DNA from: an uncultured Bacillota bacterium
GTDB lineage: Bacteria > Bacillota > Clostridia > Lachnospirales > Lachnospiraceae
DNA: 64,000 nucleotides
NCBI GenBank assembly: GCA_949291945.1
Contig: CASEXH010000008.1
Span: forward strand, 1 to 64,000
Direction: 5' to 3'
This document shows, in pieces, positions 44,853 to 52,355 of this stretch; position 1 is the stretch's first letter; every line of letters starts with the position of its first letter. The position numbers and the translations under genes were made by a program. The notes under the pieces are model-generated. The model did not search any database, was not told where the DNA came from, and saw only the letters and a list, made by a program, of their open reading frames with translations.

Positions 44853-47481
44853 ATTTTCTGCGCAGCCTTCCTTTTATCTTTTCTGCATTTTCCCGGTCTT
44901 CCTCTGCCCGGACTTCTATTTTCATATCAGAGGGGCACACCGCATGCCATCTCAGGGTGTTCTCCAGTTCCCTGAGGTTCTCTCCTTCCAGAAGCCAGTC
45001 CCGGTAAAATCCATTTTTCACCGTAAGTACCAGAGTATGGTCCTCCACTCCTATCTCCTGGATGGTTTTCAAAAAGTCTCCCCCCTTCTCCCCGTTTTCC
45101 TTCATGCTCTGGCAGAACTCCTGCCACTGTATAGGAAGGGTAAAGAACGAATATTTCTTTTCAATTACTGGCCTGGCCTCTTGCTCCGGTACTTTTACAT
45201 GTTCCGGGGGAAGACTTTCCTCCAGGAGATTTTCCAGGCCCCACAAGACCATAGCCTTATCCAGAGTATAATCTCCCACACAGGCAGGACAGCCGTCCTC
45301 GCAGGAACAGCCCTTTACCATATGAATGGCCTTTTCCAGGATTTCAGGTACCAGGTCATAAATTTTTTCCGAGTATCCCAGTCCTCCCTCATACCGGTCA
45401 TAGATAAAGAGGGCCACCTTTTCTTCCTGGAAAATATCCGGTATTCTGGCATTGTTGGAAATCACTGTATCAATATCTGAACTTTCTGTCATAGTCACCA
45501 TCATGGCAGCATTCTTTACGGCAAAGGCCAGTCCCTCAAAATGGTTATTCAGCATCAGCTCTCCACTTTTCGCAGGCACCAGCAGATTCCGATAAACTCT
45601 TGTGACATTCTCCGGAATATGGATCCAGGTGCTCTCCGTATCATAATCCTTCCGCAAAGGTCTTAACAGGCTTACATAGCCCAGATTCTGATGATTATGG
45701 AACTGAAGCTTCTTGTACATGGAGATGACTTCCTCCACGTTAATATCCCCGAAATAGATCCTGCTCCTTCCCAGCTCTTCCTCTCTGAAAGTCTGAAGGA
45801 TCCTGGTCTCCTGGGTCCCTGAGGGCACCGTGTAATAATTTCCGGCAAAGGGAACCCCATAGGCGGTCCTGGACTCCAGATCCAGTTTCAGCACCTCATA
45901 TAGCTCCCCTTCATGGATATATACCGCTCCCGGGTAAAGCTCATGGAAAGCCTGGGTTTCATCCATCTGGGTAATCTCCCGGTTTTCCTTTACAAGAAGC
46001 AGCTTATATCTGGACTTGTCCATATTCCGCAGACTGTAGTCCCCTGCAGGAAAAGCCTCTCCCGCCCAGGCAAAACGTCCAGCCATACTCTCCACTTCCC
46101 CTGCATTTAAAAGCACTGGGATAATCTCTCCCAGATCCGGGAAAAGGCCCGCATCATCTAAAGACAGAGGCATCTCCGCCGCAGCCGCCCGGATGTGAGC
46201 CAGTTCAATAAGAAGATTGTCCGGGTCCACAATAGCATTCTCGCTGCTTTTTGAAAACAGCCACTCCGGGTCCAGAGCAATATACTGATCAAAAGGCTGA
46301 TTTTCCAGGATAAGATAGTTTACGCATTTTTCCCCGTTTCTTCCGGCTCTTCCCGTCTGCTGCCAGAATGAAGCCCGTGTTCCCGGGTACCCTGCCAGTA
46401 CCGTACAGTCCAGACTGCCAATATCAATCCCCAGTTCCAGGGCATTGGTAGATACCAGGCCGGCCAGTTCTCCTGTGATCATTTTCTCCTCAATGCTCTT
46501 CCTCTCCACAGGAGTATATCCCCCTCTGTACCCGGCAATTTTCCTGGAAATCCCGTTTTCCTCCATTTTATCTCTGGCTTCCTTCAGGATAACCTCCACA
46601 TTTCTCCTAGATTTTCCAAACACAATAAAATGATGATTCCCTGCTGCCAGAGCCGGTACCAGCTCCGCTGCCAGCCAGGAAGCCGGCCTTCTGCCGTAAA
46701 TCTTATCATTCTTTCCCTTAATTTCCGGTGGAAGGAGCAGCCGGTATTCTTTTTCTGGAGCGGCTGACCCGTCCTTATCCACCAGAACAAATTTTTCCCC
46801 GCAGATCCTCTCCGCCAACTCTGCGGGATTGGCAATGGTGGCCGAACTGCACAGGAATTGAGGTTTTGATCCGTAGTAGCCGCAGACACGCTTCATCCGC
46901 CGGAAAATATTGGCCAGATGAGCCCCGAAAGCACCCCGGTAGGTGTGGAGTTCATCAATGACCACATATTTCAGATTCGAGAAAATAAAGTCGAACCCAT
47001 AGCTGCTGTGATTTGGAAGAAAAGCAGAATTCAGCATTTCCGGATTGGTAAGGATAATGTTGGCACTTTTCCGTATCCTGCTCCGTTCCGCCTGCATAGT
47101 ATCTCCATCGTAAACCCCAGCGTTGATCCGTCCATTTCCGAAATATTCCAGAACAGGCTGCAACGCCCGGTACTGGTCGCTGGCAAGGGCTTTGGTAGGA
47201 TAGACAAAAACTGCTCTGGTCAGAGGATTCTTTAAAATCTCCTGGAGCACCGGCAAAAGAAAGCTGAGGGTCTTCCCACTGGCCGTGGAAGTGGTGATCA
47301 CCACATTCTTTCCCTCCCGGGCCTTCTCAAACATTTCTGCCTGATGGCTGTACAGGCTGGGAATTCCTTCCAGTTTCAGGAACTCCCGGATATCCGGATG
47401 GAGAGAAGATGGAAACTCCTGAAAAACGGCTTTTCGCTCTGGCACTGTCTTCTGGTAAACGGTAAAGTTTTCTATATTCAT
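44833..47481 (-). CDS. DEAD/DEAH-box helicase, MrfA (YprA)-like with DUF1998
   Basis: 882 residues. Superfamily 2 motifs: TTSTASGKTLSF, VVIDELHTYRG, SSATIANP, LELGIDIGSLDC, QQTGRAGRNG. The C-terminal DUF1998 region has the four-Cys cluster GCSCEDGCPACVGD near residue 740. Bacillus MrfA works in mitomycin-lesion repair together with the MrfB nuclease. ATG 47481 follows AGGAGG; longer frames lack a ribosome site. No MrfB-like gene is in the window. First gene of the repair operon. Confidence 0.9.
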   Translation of the reverse strand: MNIENFTVYQKTVPERKAVFQEFPSSLHPDIREFLKLEGIPSLYSHQAEMFEKAREGKNVVITTSTASGKTLSFLLPVLQEILKNPLTRAVFVYPTKALASDQYRALQPVLEYFGNGRINAGVYDGDTMQAERSRIRKSANIILTNPEMLNSAFLPNHSSYGFDFIFSNLKYVVIDELHTYRGAFGAHLANIFRRMKRVCGYYGSKPQFLCSSATIANPAELAERICGEKFVLVDKDGSAAPEKEYRLLLPPEIKGKNDKIYGRRPASWLAAELVPALAAGNHHFIVFGKSRRNVEVILKEARDKMEENGISRKIAGYRGGYTPVERKSIEEKMITGELAGLVSTNALELGIDIGSLDCTVLAGYPGTRASFWQQTGRAGRNGEKCVNYLILENQPFDQYIALDPEWLFSKSSENAIVDPDNLLIELAHIRAAAAEMPLSLDDAGLFPDLGEIIPVLLNAGEVESMAGRFAWAGEAFPAGDYSLRNMDKSRYKLLLVKENREITQMDETQAFHELYPGAVYIHEGELYEVLKLDLESRTAYGVPFAGNYYTVPSGTQETRILQTFREEELGRSRIYFGDINVEEVISMYKKLQFHNHQNLGYVSLLRPLRKDYDTESTWIHIPENVTRVYRNLLVPAKSGELMLNNHFEGLAFAVKNAAMMVTMTESSDIDTVISNNARIPDIFQEEKVALFIYDRYEGGLGYSEKIYDLVPEILEKAIHMVKGCSCEDGCPACVGDYTLDKAMVLWGLENLLEESLPPEHVKVPEQEARPVIEKKYSFFTLPIQWQEFCQSMKENGEKGGDFLKTIQEIGVEDHTLVLTVKNGFYRDWLLEGENLRELENTLRWHAVCPSDMKIEVRAEEDRENAEKIKGRLRRKYGDKGE

Positions 47482-47621
47482 ATACGTCCTCCTTCTCTCC
47501 TGGTAAACTTCCGATGTTTTGCTCACAAATTTACTTATATAAAATTCAGTATATCGAAAATCCCTTCCTCTGTCCATACAGGAAAAAGCTGCTGCTCAGA
47601 TCAAAAAAGTTCCATTTTCAG

Positions 47622-47684
47622 TTGACATCTATATATCCCAGTGCTATATTAAAATCATAATATCGCAGTGCGATACATCGCACT
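47622..47684 (+). promoter_or_regulatory. Promoter and palindromic operator of the PadR gene
   Basis: TTGACA (47622-47627), 17-base spacer, TATATT (47645-47650). Just after the expected start site lies AGTGCGAT-AC-ATCGCACT (47667-47684), a perfect eight-base inverted repeat, a good candidate for autorepression by the PadR protein. Confidence 0.75.
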
Positions 47685-47719
47685 AAAAACTATTTATCTA
47701 ATCTCCGAGGTGACCCTAT

Positions 47720-48049
47720 ATGAATACACATATCAAAAAAGTCTATGTACCTATGACCGAGACCGGGTTTTATATCTTGCTATGTCTTCTGGAAGAATCT
47801 CATGGATACGGCATTGTCCAGAAGGTAGAGTCTCTGACCCACGGAGAAATACGTTTAAGTCCCGGAACCCTTTACGGCAGTCTCTCCAAAATGGAAAAAG
47901 ACGGCCTGATCCAATTCATACGGGAGGAAGAGAAACGGAAGATCTACAAGATTACAGATTTAGGAAGGCAGGTCCTGGACCTGGAAATGAAACGGATAGA
48001 ACGGCTATATCAGAATATGATGGAGGTGCGTGAAAATGAAAGATCGTAA
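47720..48049 (+). CDS. PadR-family transcriptional regulator
   Basis: 109 residues, winged helix with dimerisation helix: FYILLCLLEESHGYGIVQKVE, LSPGTLYGSLSKMEKDGLI, RKIYKITDLGRQVL. Partner gene overlaps its end by 14 bases. Such PadR-DUF2812 pairs are common in Clostridia and respond to membrane or drug stress in some cases (family knowledge). Confidence 0.92.
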   Translation: MNTHIKKVYVPMTETGFYILLCLLEESHGYGIVQKVESLTHGEIRLSPGTLYGSLSKMEKDGLIQFIREEEKRKIYKITDLGRQVLDLEMKRIERLYQNMMEVRENERS

Positions 48050-48584
48050 AATAAAATTCCGGTATTTTACTATTATGGAATGGGAAAAAGAGCAGGACTT
48101 CCTCCGCCAGGAGGGATTAAAAGGCTGGCGTTTTACAAAAGCCACATTACTGGGAATCTATCACTTTGAGAAATGCGAGCCGGAAGACGTGGTTTATCAG
48201 TTGGACTATAATCCTGACGGAATTGCTCACAAAGAACAATATGTCCAGATGTTCCAGGACTGCGGCTGGGAATATATCCAGGATTATTTCGGCTACAGTT
48301 ATTTCCGGAAGCCGGCTTCTGAAATGGCCGGGGATGAAGAAATCTTCTGTGATGACGAATCCAGACTGGAGATGGTAAAGCGGATTTTTCTCAGCCGTAT
48401 GGTTCCCCTTATAGCCATTTTCTTTTTGCTGGTTATTCCCAACCTGTATACCCAAAGTACGAATCATTCCTTAGCAGGGTATGCGCTGAACTGGGCATTC
48501 TGGATACTTTTTATTCTGTATCTCTTTCTTTTTCTGGTACTTGGCCGTCAGTTTTGGAAATACTGGAAAAAACTGAGCAGATAA
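48036..48584 (+). CDS. DUF2812 membrane protein
   Basis: 182 residues. The N-terminal DUF2812 domain (FRYFTIMEWEKEQDFLRQEGLKGWRF...YVQMFQDCGWEYIQDYFGYSYFRK) is followed by two membrane helices (about 115-135 and 148-170). ATG 48036 is nine bases after GGAGG. Function unknown; it may be the sensor or effector for the adjoining PadR protein. Confidence 0.88.
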   Translation: MKDRKIKFRYFTIMEWEKEQDFLRQEGLKGWRFTKATLLGIYHFEKCEPEDVVYQLDYNPDGIAHKEQYVQMFQDCGWEYIQDYFGYSYFRKPASEMAGDEEIFCDDESRLEMVKRIFLSRMVPLIAIFFLLVIPNLYTQSTNHSLAGYALNWAFWILFILYLFLFLVLGRQFWKYWKKLSR

Positions 48585-48673
48585 GATTTCCCTCCTGTTC
48601 AGTTTCTGCTTTTTATCTTTACCAGCAGCAAAAGGCTGCATTTCATTAAAGTTTTCATTAAGGAGGACTACCG

Positions 48674-48850
48674 ATGGATCGTTTTAAGAAAGTATACCGG
48701 CAGGGCACTATTGAAGTGGTTGAAATCTGGGTCGACACCGAAACAGGTGTCAACTATCTGTTTCACCGGAATGGAAATGCATCAGGTTTAACACCATTGC
48801 TTGACAAAAATGGCAAACCTGTTGTATCATCTGAGCTTTCTCATAAGTAG
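48674..48850 (+). CDS. DUF6440 small protein
   Basis: 58 residues with AGGAGG seven bases before ATG. The sequence (YRQGTIEVVEIWVDTETGVN, then LTPLLDKNGKPV) matches the DUF6440 pattern of small proteins common in Firmicutes. Function unknown. It ends 33 bases before a strong terminator. Confidence 0.85.
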   Translation: MDRFKKVYRQGTIEVVEIWVDTETGVNYLFHRNGNASGLTPLLDKNGKPVVSSELSHK

Positions 48851-48883
48851 GTGCAAGGCCTAGAGCTCACCTCGATATCGTAG

Positions 48884-48931
48884 AAAAACCGGACAGAAAA
48901 GGCAGCCGTCTGGCCCTTTCTGTCCGGTTTT
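48884..48931. terminator. Bidirectional terminator
   Basis: AAAACCGGACAGAAAAGG pairs with CCCTTTCTGTCCGGTTTT. It separates the convergent DUF6440 and SEC-C genes. Confidence 0.9.
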
Positions 48932-48940
48932 AATTTCTCT

Positions 48941-50665
48941 TTATTTTTTCTTTCTGCCGCAGCAGTACTTATATTTCTTCCCGCTTCCGCAGGGGCAGGG
49001 ATCATTGGGATAGATCTTTTTTGTTCCGGGAAAAGCGACTACCTTACAATCCTTATCCGTCTCTTTCTTAGAATCTGCCAGCACACGGCTGGCATCCTGT
49101 TTTTCCGTTCTCATTGCTTCCACCTCATAATCCGTAAATCCCCGGTTCTCCCAGGTGCGGACATATGGCTGCAGATTTTTAATGATCTTTGTCAGCTTTA
49201 TCTTCCGGCCTTTCCTGGTTTCTTTACAGTATTCCATAGCCAGAGAAGCACATTCTTCCGGCTCTCCATTCTTCTGCAGGGAGTCCAGAACCGCATAGTA
49301 TAGGATTAGACTGTGGGGCATATCCTGATCCATCTCCTCAGAAAAAAATTCCAGCACAGGCAGGGTATGTTCGTCTGGTTCCTGGCATTCTACTTCTCCG
49401 TACCGAAGAAAGTCTTCTTTATCCATGGGCAAATAATAAGGCAACTTCTCCTGGTCTTCTAAAAGCCGTACATATAGATCCACTTCTTCCAATTCTTCTT
49501 CCATAAGATATCCGTCTTTTACTGTCATTTCCCCGGGATACCGGGCAGCTATATCTGCCAGTTCTTTTGCTGTGATCTTCTTATGCTCATATCCCCGGTA
49601 AATCTTCGCCAGATCTTCAAGGCTTATCACGCCGTAAAGGTATACAGCGCTTTTACAGTATCCGGAAAGCTCCCAGTGTCTCTCCAATTCCCTCTGAAAA
49701 CTTCCCGTATAAATTTTTCGGAACTTTTCTTCTACATCTTTTGGCACTGTGAGAAACTCTCCGTCCCTAAGGCCGCAGTAAAAAGACAGGAGAGGTGATG
49801 CGGAAACCAGTTCTGCCTGGATATAAATCCCTTTTTCCTCTATCGCCTCCTGGAAAAATCCCACTTCCTCCTGGGTTGATTCCGTCAGTACTCTCCTGAA
49901 CTGTCCGGACTCCAGAAGACTGTTTTTCAGCCACTGGGCCAGCTCTGCCTTTTTGAATCTTGCCGGTTTTGGCAGATTGGCGTCTCGTGCGATTTCCAGA
50001 AGATCATCCTTTTTATAATTTTTGAAAACCTCCTCCAGAGACTCTTCCGGCTCTACCTCTCCAAAGTCCTCAAAATTCTCTTCTCCTCCGGCCCCTGCCA
50101 TAGTTTTCAGGTATTTCCGGAGTTCCTCGTACATTTCCTTTTCACTATAAGGAAGACCATAATCTTCCGAATACGTACTTCCCTCAAACTTCGAGAATTT
50201 CATATGGGCCTTTAAATATTCATTGACCTTTTCCATTTCAAAAGGCTCCGCCTGGTCTATCACATCATAAAAACCCCAGATCCCGCCGCAGTCCTCGATC
50301 ATATTGGGGCCTTTAAATTTCACCACCTGGGGATAACGCTTATCATAATCCAGGATTTTTTCCACCAGTATGGTATGCTCCCAGTTATCTCCAAAATCAT
50401 ATGTATAAATAATCTTAGCCTTCTCATAAAACCACTGGTCAATCCCTTCCTGTACGGCCTCTTCATCTCCGGCTTCCGAAGGACCATTAAAATAAATTCT
50501 TTCCTTGGGGATCACAAAACTAAAAAGGTGGTCATGGGTCCAGCCGAATATGTATTCAATCACATTGTCCAGATCTTCAAAACTTATTTTCTCCGGCACG
50601 ATCACTCTTCTCCAGATGGGAGGGGAACTGCCCTTAATCGTTATCTTTAGTTGATATCCTTTCAT
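48941..50665 (-). CDS. pRiA4b ORF3-like protein with C-terminal SEC-C zinc motif
   Basis: 574 residues. Residues 1-190 match the plasmid pRiA4b ORF-3/IS1096 passenger domain (PPIWRRVIVPEKISFEDLDNVI...IYTYDFGDNWEHTI). The middle is a helical region including a Rho-N/SAP-like stretch (YKKDDLLEIARDANL). The C-terminus is the SEC-C motif NDPCPCGSGKKYKYCCG. No transposase is nearby, so this is a resident gene rather than a transposon passenger. Biochemical role unknown. Confidence 0.85.
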   Translation of the reverse strand: MKGYQLKITIKGSSPPIWRRVIVPEKISFEDLDNVIEYIFGWTHDHLFSFVIPKERIYFNGPSEAGDEEAVQEGIDQWFYEKAKIIYTYDFGDNWEHTILVEKILDYDKRYPQVVKFKGPNMIEDCGGIWGFYDVIDQAEPFEMEKVNEYLKAHMKFSKFEGSTYSEDYGLPYSEKEMYEELRKYLKTMAGAGGEENFEDFGEVEPEESLEEVFKNYKKDDLLEIARDANLPKPARFKKAELAQWLKNSLLESGQFRRVLTESTQEEVGFFQEAIEEKGIYIQAELVSASPLLSFYCGLRDGEFLTVPKDVEEKFRKIYTGSFQRELERHWELSGYCKSAVYLYGVISLEDLAKIYRGYEHKKITAKELADIAARYPGEMTVKDGYLMEEELEEVDLYVRLLEDQEKLPYYLPMDKEDFLRYGEVECQEPDEHTLPVLEFFSEEMDQDMPHSLILYYAVLDSLQKNGEPEECASLAMEYCKETRKGRKIKLTKIIKNLQPYVRTWENRGFTDYEVEAMRTEKQDASRVLADSKKETDKDCKVVAFPGTKKIYPNDPCPCGSGKKYKYCCGRKKK

Positions 50666-50784
50666 AGTCTTCTCCCTTCATATAATTTTAGATTTTTAAC
50701 TTCCGAATCTGTCCCTAAGCCAAACGAAGAACCATGTAAAGTTCCTAATATCGCTATGGTAATTTTCAATTTAGTATTTTTCAT
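50662..50784 (-). CDS. Possible 40-residue peptide coupled to the SEC-C gene
   Basis: ATG 50784 with AGAGGA five bases upstream; 40 codons, ending in a TGA that overlaps the ATG of the next gene (ATGA). The N-terminus is Lys-rich then hydrophobic (KLKITIAILGTLHGSSFG). It may be a leader whose translation couples to the SEC-C gene. No family recognised. Confidence 0.4.
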   Translation of the reverse strand: MKNTKLKITIAILGTLHGSSFGLGTDSEVKNLKLYEGRRL

Positions 50785-50969
50785 ATTTTCCTCTGATCCC
50801 CCCATTTATATATAGAAAACGTCCCCTGTACTTTTCAATATCAAATTAAAAGATTTCCGCTCTGTTATTCATTCATTATATTAGCATACCATTCCCCTGC
50901 CCTCAATATCTTCCAGCCATGAAGTTACGGCAAACACATGGACATGTTTTCCAAAAATTTTCTTTCTCC

Positions 50970-50998
50970 TGGAAGCTAACGAAGAGATATGTTACAAT
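50970..50998 (+). promoter_or_regulatory. Promoter of the type I toxin gene
   Basis: Extended -10 TGTTACAAT (TACAAT 50993-50998) with a weak -35 TGGAAG (50970-50975) at 17 bases. The predicted start is near 51005, giving a leader of about 42 bases. Confidence 0.6.
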
Positions 50999-51046
50999 GT
51001 CTCTGTTACCGCCTCCGATACTGGTGACAGGAAGGAGGTGTTTCCC

Positions 51047-51133
51047 ATGCAAGAGGTATTATCTTTTTTAGTCGCTGTTGCGGCTGGTGTAGCCTGCCAC
51101 TACATCACCAAATGGTTAGACGGCGATGATTAA
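51047..51133 (+). CDS. Putative Fst-like type I toxin peptide
   Basis: 28 residues, missed by length filters. AAGGAGG lies eight bases before ATG. The peptide is one hydrophobic helix (LSFLVAVAAGVACHYI) followed by KWLDGDD, the same layout as Fst/Ldr membrane toxins (single helix, then a charged WLD-type tail). Its translation-start region is repeated inside a convergent antisense transcript downstream, as in enterococcal par. A pore-forming or membrane-perturbing toxin is inferred from this arrangement; homology search is needed for the family name. Confidence 0.7.
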   Translation: MQEVLSFLVAVAAGVACHYITKWLDGDD

Positions 51134-51177
51134 ACGGTAACTAGCCTGCGGTATTAAGCCCTGCCGTATTTCAAAAA

Positions 51178-51251
51178 GGGAATAGAAAACCCCAGTGCTG
51201 CAACACTGGGGTTTTCGTTTGTTTCCCATACTGGGTATTATCTTTTTGCCT
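51178..51251 (-). ncRNA. Putative antitoxin antisense RNA
   Basis: A transcript of about 70-75 bases is predicted from the consensus minus-strand promoter (51258-51286), starting near 51251 and ending at the shared terminator. It contains the complement of the direct repeat and of the terminator stem, both also present in the toxin mRNA. Size, orientation and repeat placement match RNA II of the par locus. Confidence 0.65.
51186..51215. terminator. Shared bidirectional terminator of toxin and antisense RNA
   Basis: AAAACCCCAGTG pairs perfectly with CACTGGGGTTTT around a six-base loop; T runs on both strands. Confidence 0.9.
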
Positions 51252-51257
51252 ACTGGC

Positions 51258-51286
51258 ATTATAGCATATGTAGCTTCTCTTTTCAA
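51258..51286 (-). promoter_or_regulatory. Consensus promoter of the antisense RNA
   Basis: Minus-strand TTGAAA (51281-51286), exactly 17 bases, TATAAT (51258-51263). No open frame follows, which argues for a small RNA. Confidence 0.8.
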
Positions 51287-51384
51287 TATACGAAATTATT
51301 GATTTAGGGCTGTGAATGAGTGCAAACTTCAAACTAGCTATGAAGAACTCTTTCCAATAAAGTCCCTGCAGCATATTTTGGGGG

Positions 51385-51440
51385 ATAAAAAGAGCCGCCG
51401 CATTAACTAAGAATATTCTCGACTTTAATGCAACAGCTCT
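51385..51440 (-). terminator. Terminator of the V-ATPase operon
   Basis: Minus-strand AGAGCTGTTGCATTAA pairs with TTAATGCGGCGGCTCT (two mismatches), followed by TTTTTAT. The loop carries TCGAGAATATTC, shared in inverted form with the terminator near 10.65 kb. Confidence 0.8.
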
Positions 51441-51493
51441 TTCATTTTTGTCCCAGTCCTACTGTCTCGTATCCGGACAAAATTTTATCAATT

Positions 51494-52156
51494 TTAGTAT
51501 TCTCTATCTTTATAATGATGAGCCTCTTCCAGCATCATATCTTTTACCTTCATCAGACGGATCTGGGTACTTCTCTCATTCTCGTCCAGTTTCATGGTAA
51601 TATATTTGATATTCTCCTGGGTCTCCGGAATGATTACATGTTCCAGAGCATTTACCCTTCTTCTGGTCTTCTCGATCTCCGCCGCCATAAGCTGACAGGA
51701 TTTTTCTACCTCGGCCAGGCGGAGCATATCCGGAAGGATATCTGCCAGAGATTTTACTGCATCATCCAAATCTCCGGAAGTAAAAGCAAATCCGTAAGAA
51801 TAAATGTCGTTTGCGTCTGCGGTCCTGGTCCTGGTCTTAAACACCGGAATATCCACGCTCATAACATTTTTCTTAGCGGCTTCCAGATATACCTCCTGTT
51901 TTGGAGACATAAGAGCCGTGTTCAGGATCTGCTCTGACATTCCAGCTTTGGCAATGACAAAGTTCTTATTGGCAGACAGGATTCCTGCCTCCACTTTCTG
52001 CCTGAGAGCCATATTCTCTCTTACCAGATCCAGGAACTGACGCATCAGCTCATCCCGTTTATCCTTTAAAAGTTTGTGTCCCTTGGTAGCCGTTACCAGC
52101 TTTTTCTTCAGCCTGGTAAGCTCCATCCTGGTAGGATTCACCTGGGTAGCTGCCAA
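51494..52156 (-). CDS. ntpD: V-type ATPase subunit D
   Basis: 220 residues, long N- and C-terminal coiled-coil helices forming the central rotor stalk: VNPTRMELTRLKKKL at the start, NALEHVIIPETQENIKYI near the C-terminus. TTG at 52156 has AGGAGG eight bases upstream and gives the usual MAATQVNPTR start. Last gene of the operon, separated from B by the nested palindrome. Confidence 0.95.
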   Translation of the reverse strand: MAATQVNPTRMELTRLKKKLVTATKGHKLLKDKRDELMRQFLDLVRENMALRQKVEAGILSANKNFVIAKAGMSEQILNTALMSPKQEVYLEAAKKNVMSVDIPVFKTRTRTADANDIYSYGFAFTSGDLDDAVKSLADILPDMLRLAEVEKSCQLMAAEIEKTRRRVNALEHVIIPETQENIKYITMKLDENERSTQIRLMKVKDMMLEEAHHYKDREY

Positions 52157-52207
52157 AGCCGTCACCTCCTTCTTCCATACATTTCCTTTTAAGCATTTCT
52201 ATAATAG

Positions 52208-52352
52208 AAGGGCCGCATTTGACACATATCCGGAATATTCATACATTTTATGGGAATTTGTCGAGCACAGCTTTGAGACCTGAGGCTCAAAGCAGCGCAG
52301 ACTGAGCAATAAAATGTATGAATATTCTCATCTTATGGGAAATGCGGCTCTT
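52208..52352. repeat. 145-bp nested palindrome between ntpB and ntpD
   Basis: Three nested arm pairs: AAGGGCCGCATTT/AAATGCGGCTCTT (52208-52220 and 52340-52352, one mismatch), GAATATTCATACATTTTAT with its perfect complement (52233-52251 and 52309-52327), and CTTTGAG/CTCAAAG (52271-52277, 52286-52292). The unpaired stretches between outer and middle arms are 12 bases on both sides. No coding frame inside. Confidence 0.9.
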
Positions 52353-52355
52353 CCT

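Larger units (their letters stand above)
51041..51247. repeat. Direct repeats linking toxin start and antisense RNA
   Basis: TTTCCCAT then GGTATTATCTTTTT occurs at 51041-51068 (six bases between blocks) and again at 51222-51247 (four bases between). The first copy spans the ATG and codons 4-7 of the toxin. The second, read on the minus strand, lies at the 5' end of the predicted antisense RNA, giving 22 bases of complementarity to the toxin initiation region. Confidence 0.9.

Noticed and set aside
48941..50665. Transposon (IS1096 passenger)
   Set aside because: The passenger-type domain occurs in many chromosomal proteins; no transposase or terminal repeats flank it.
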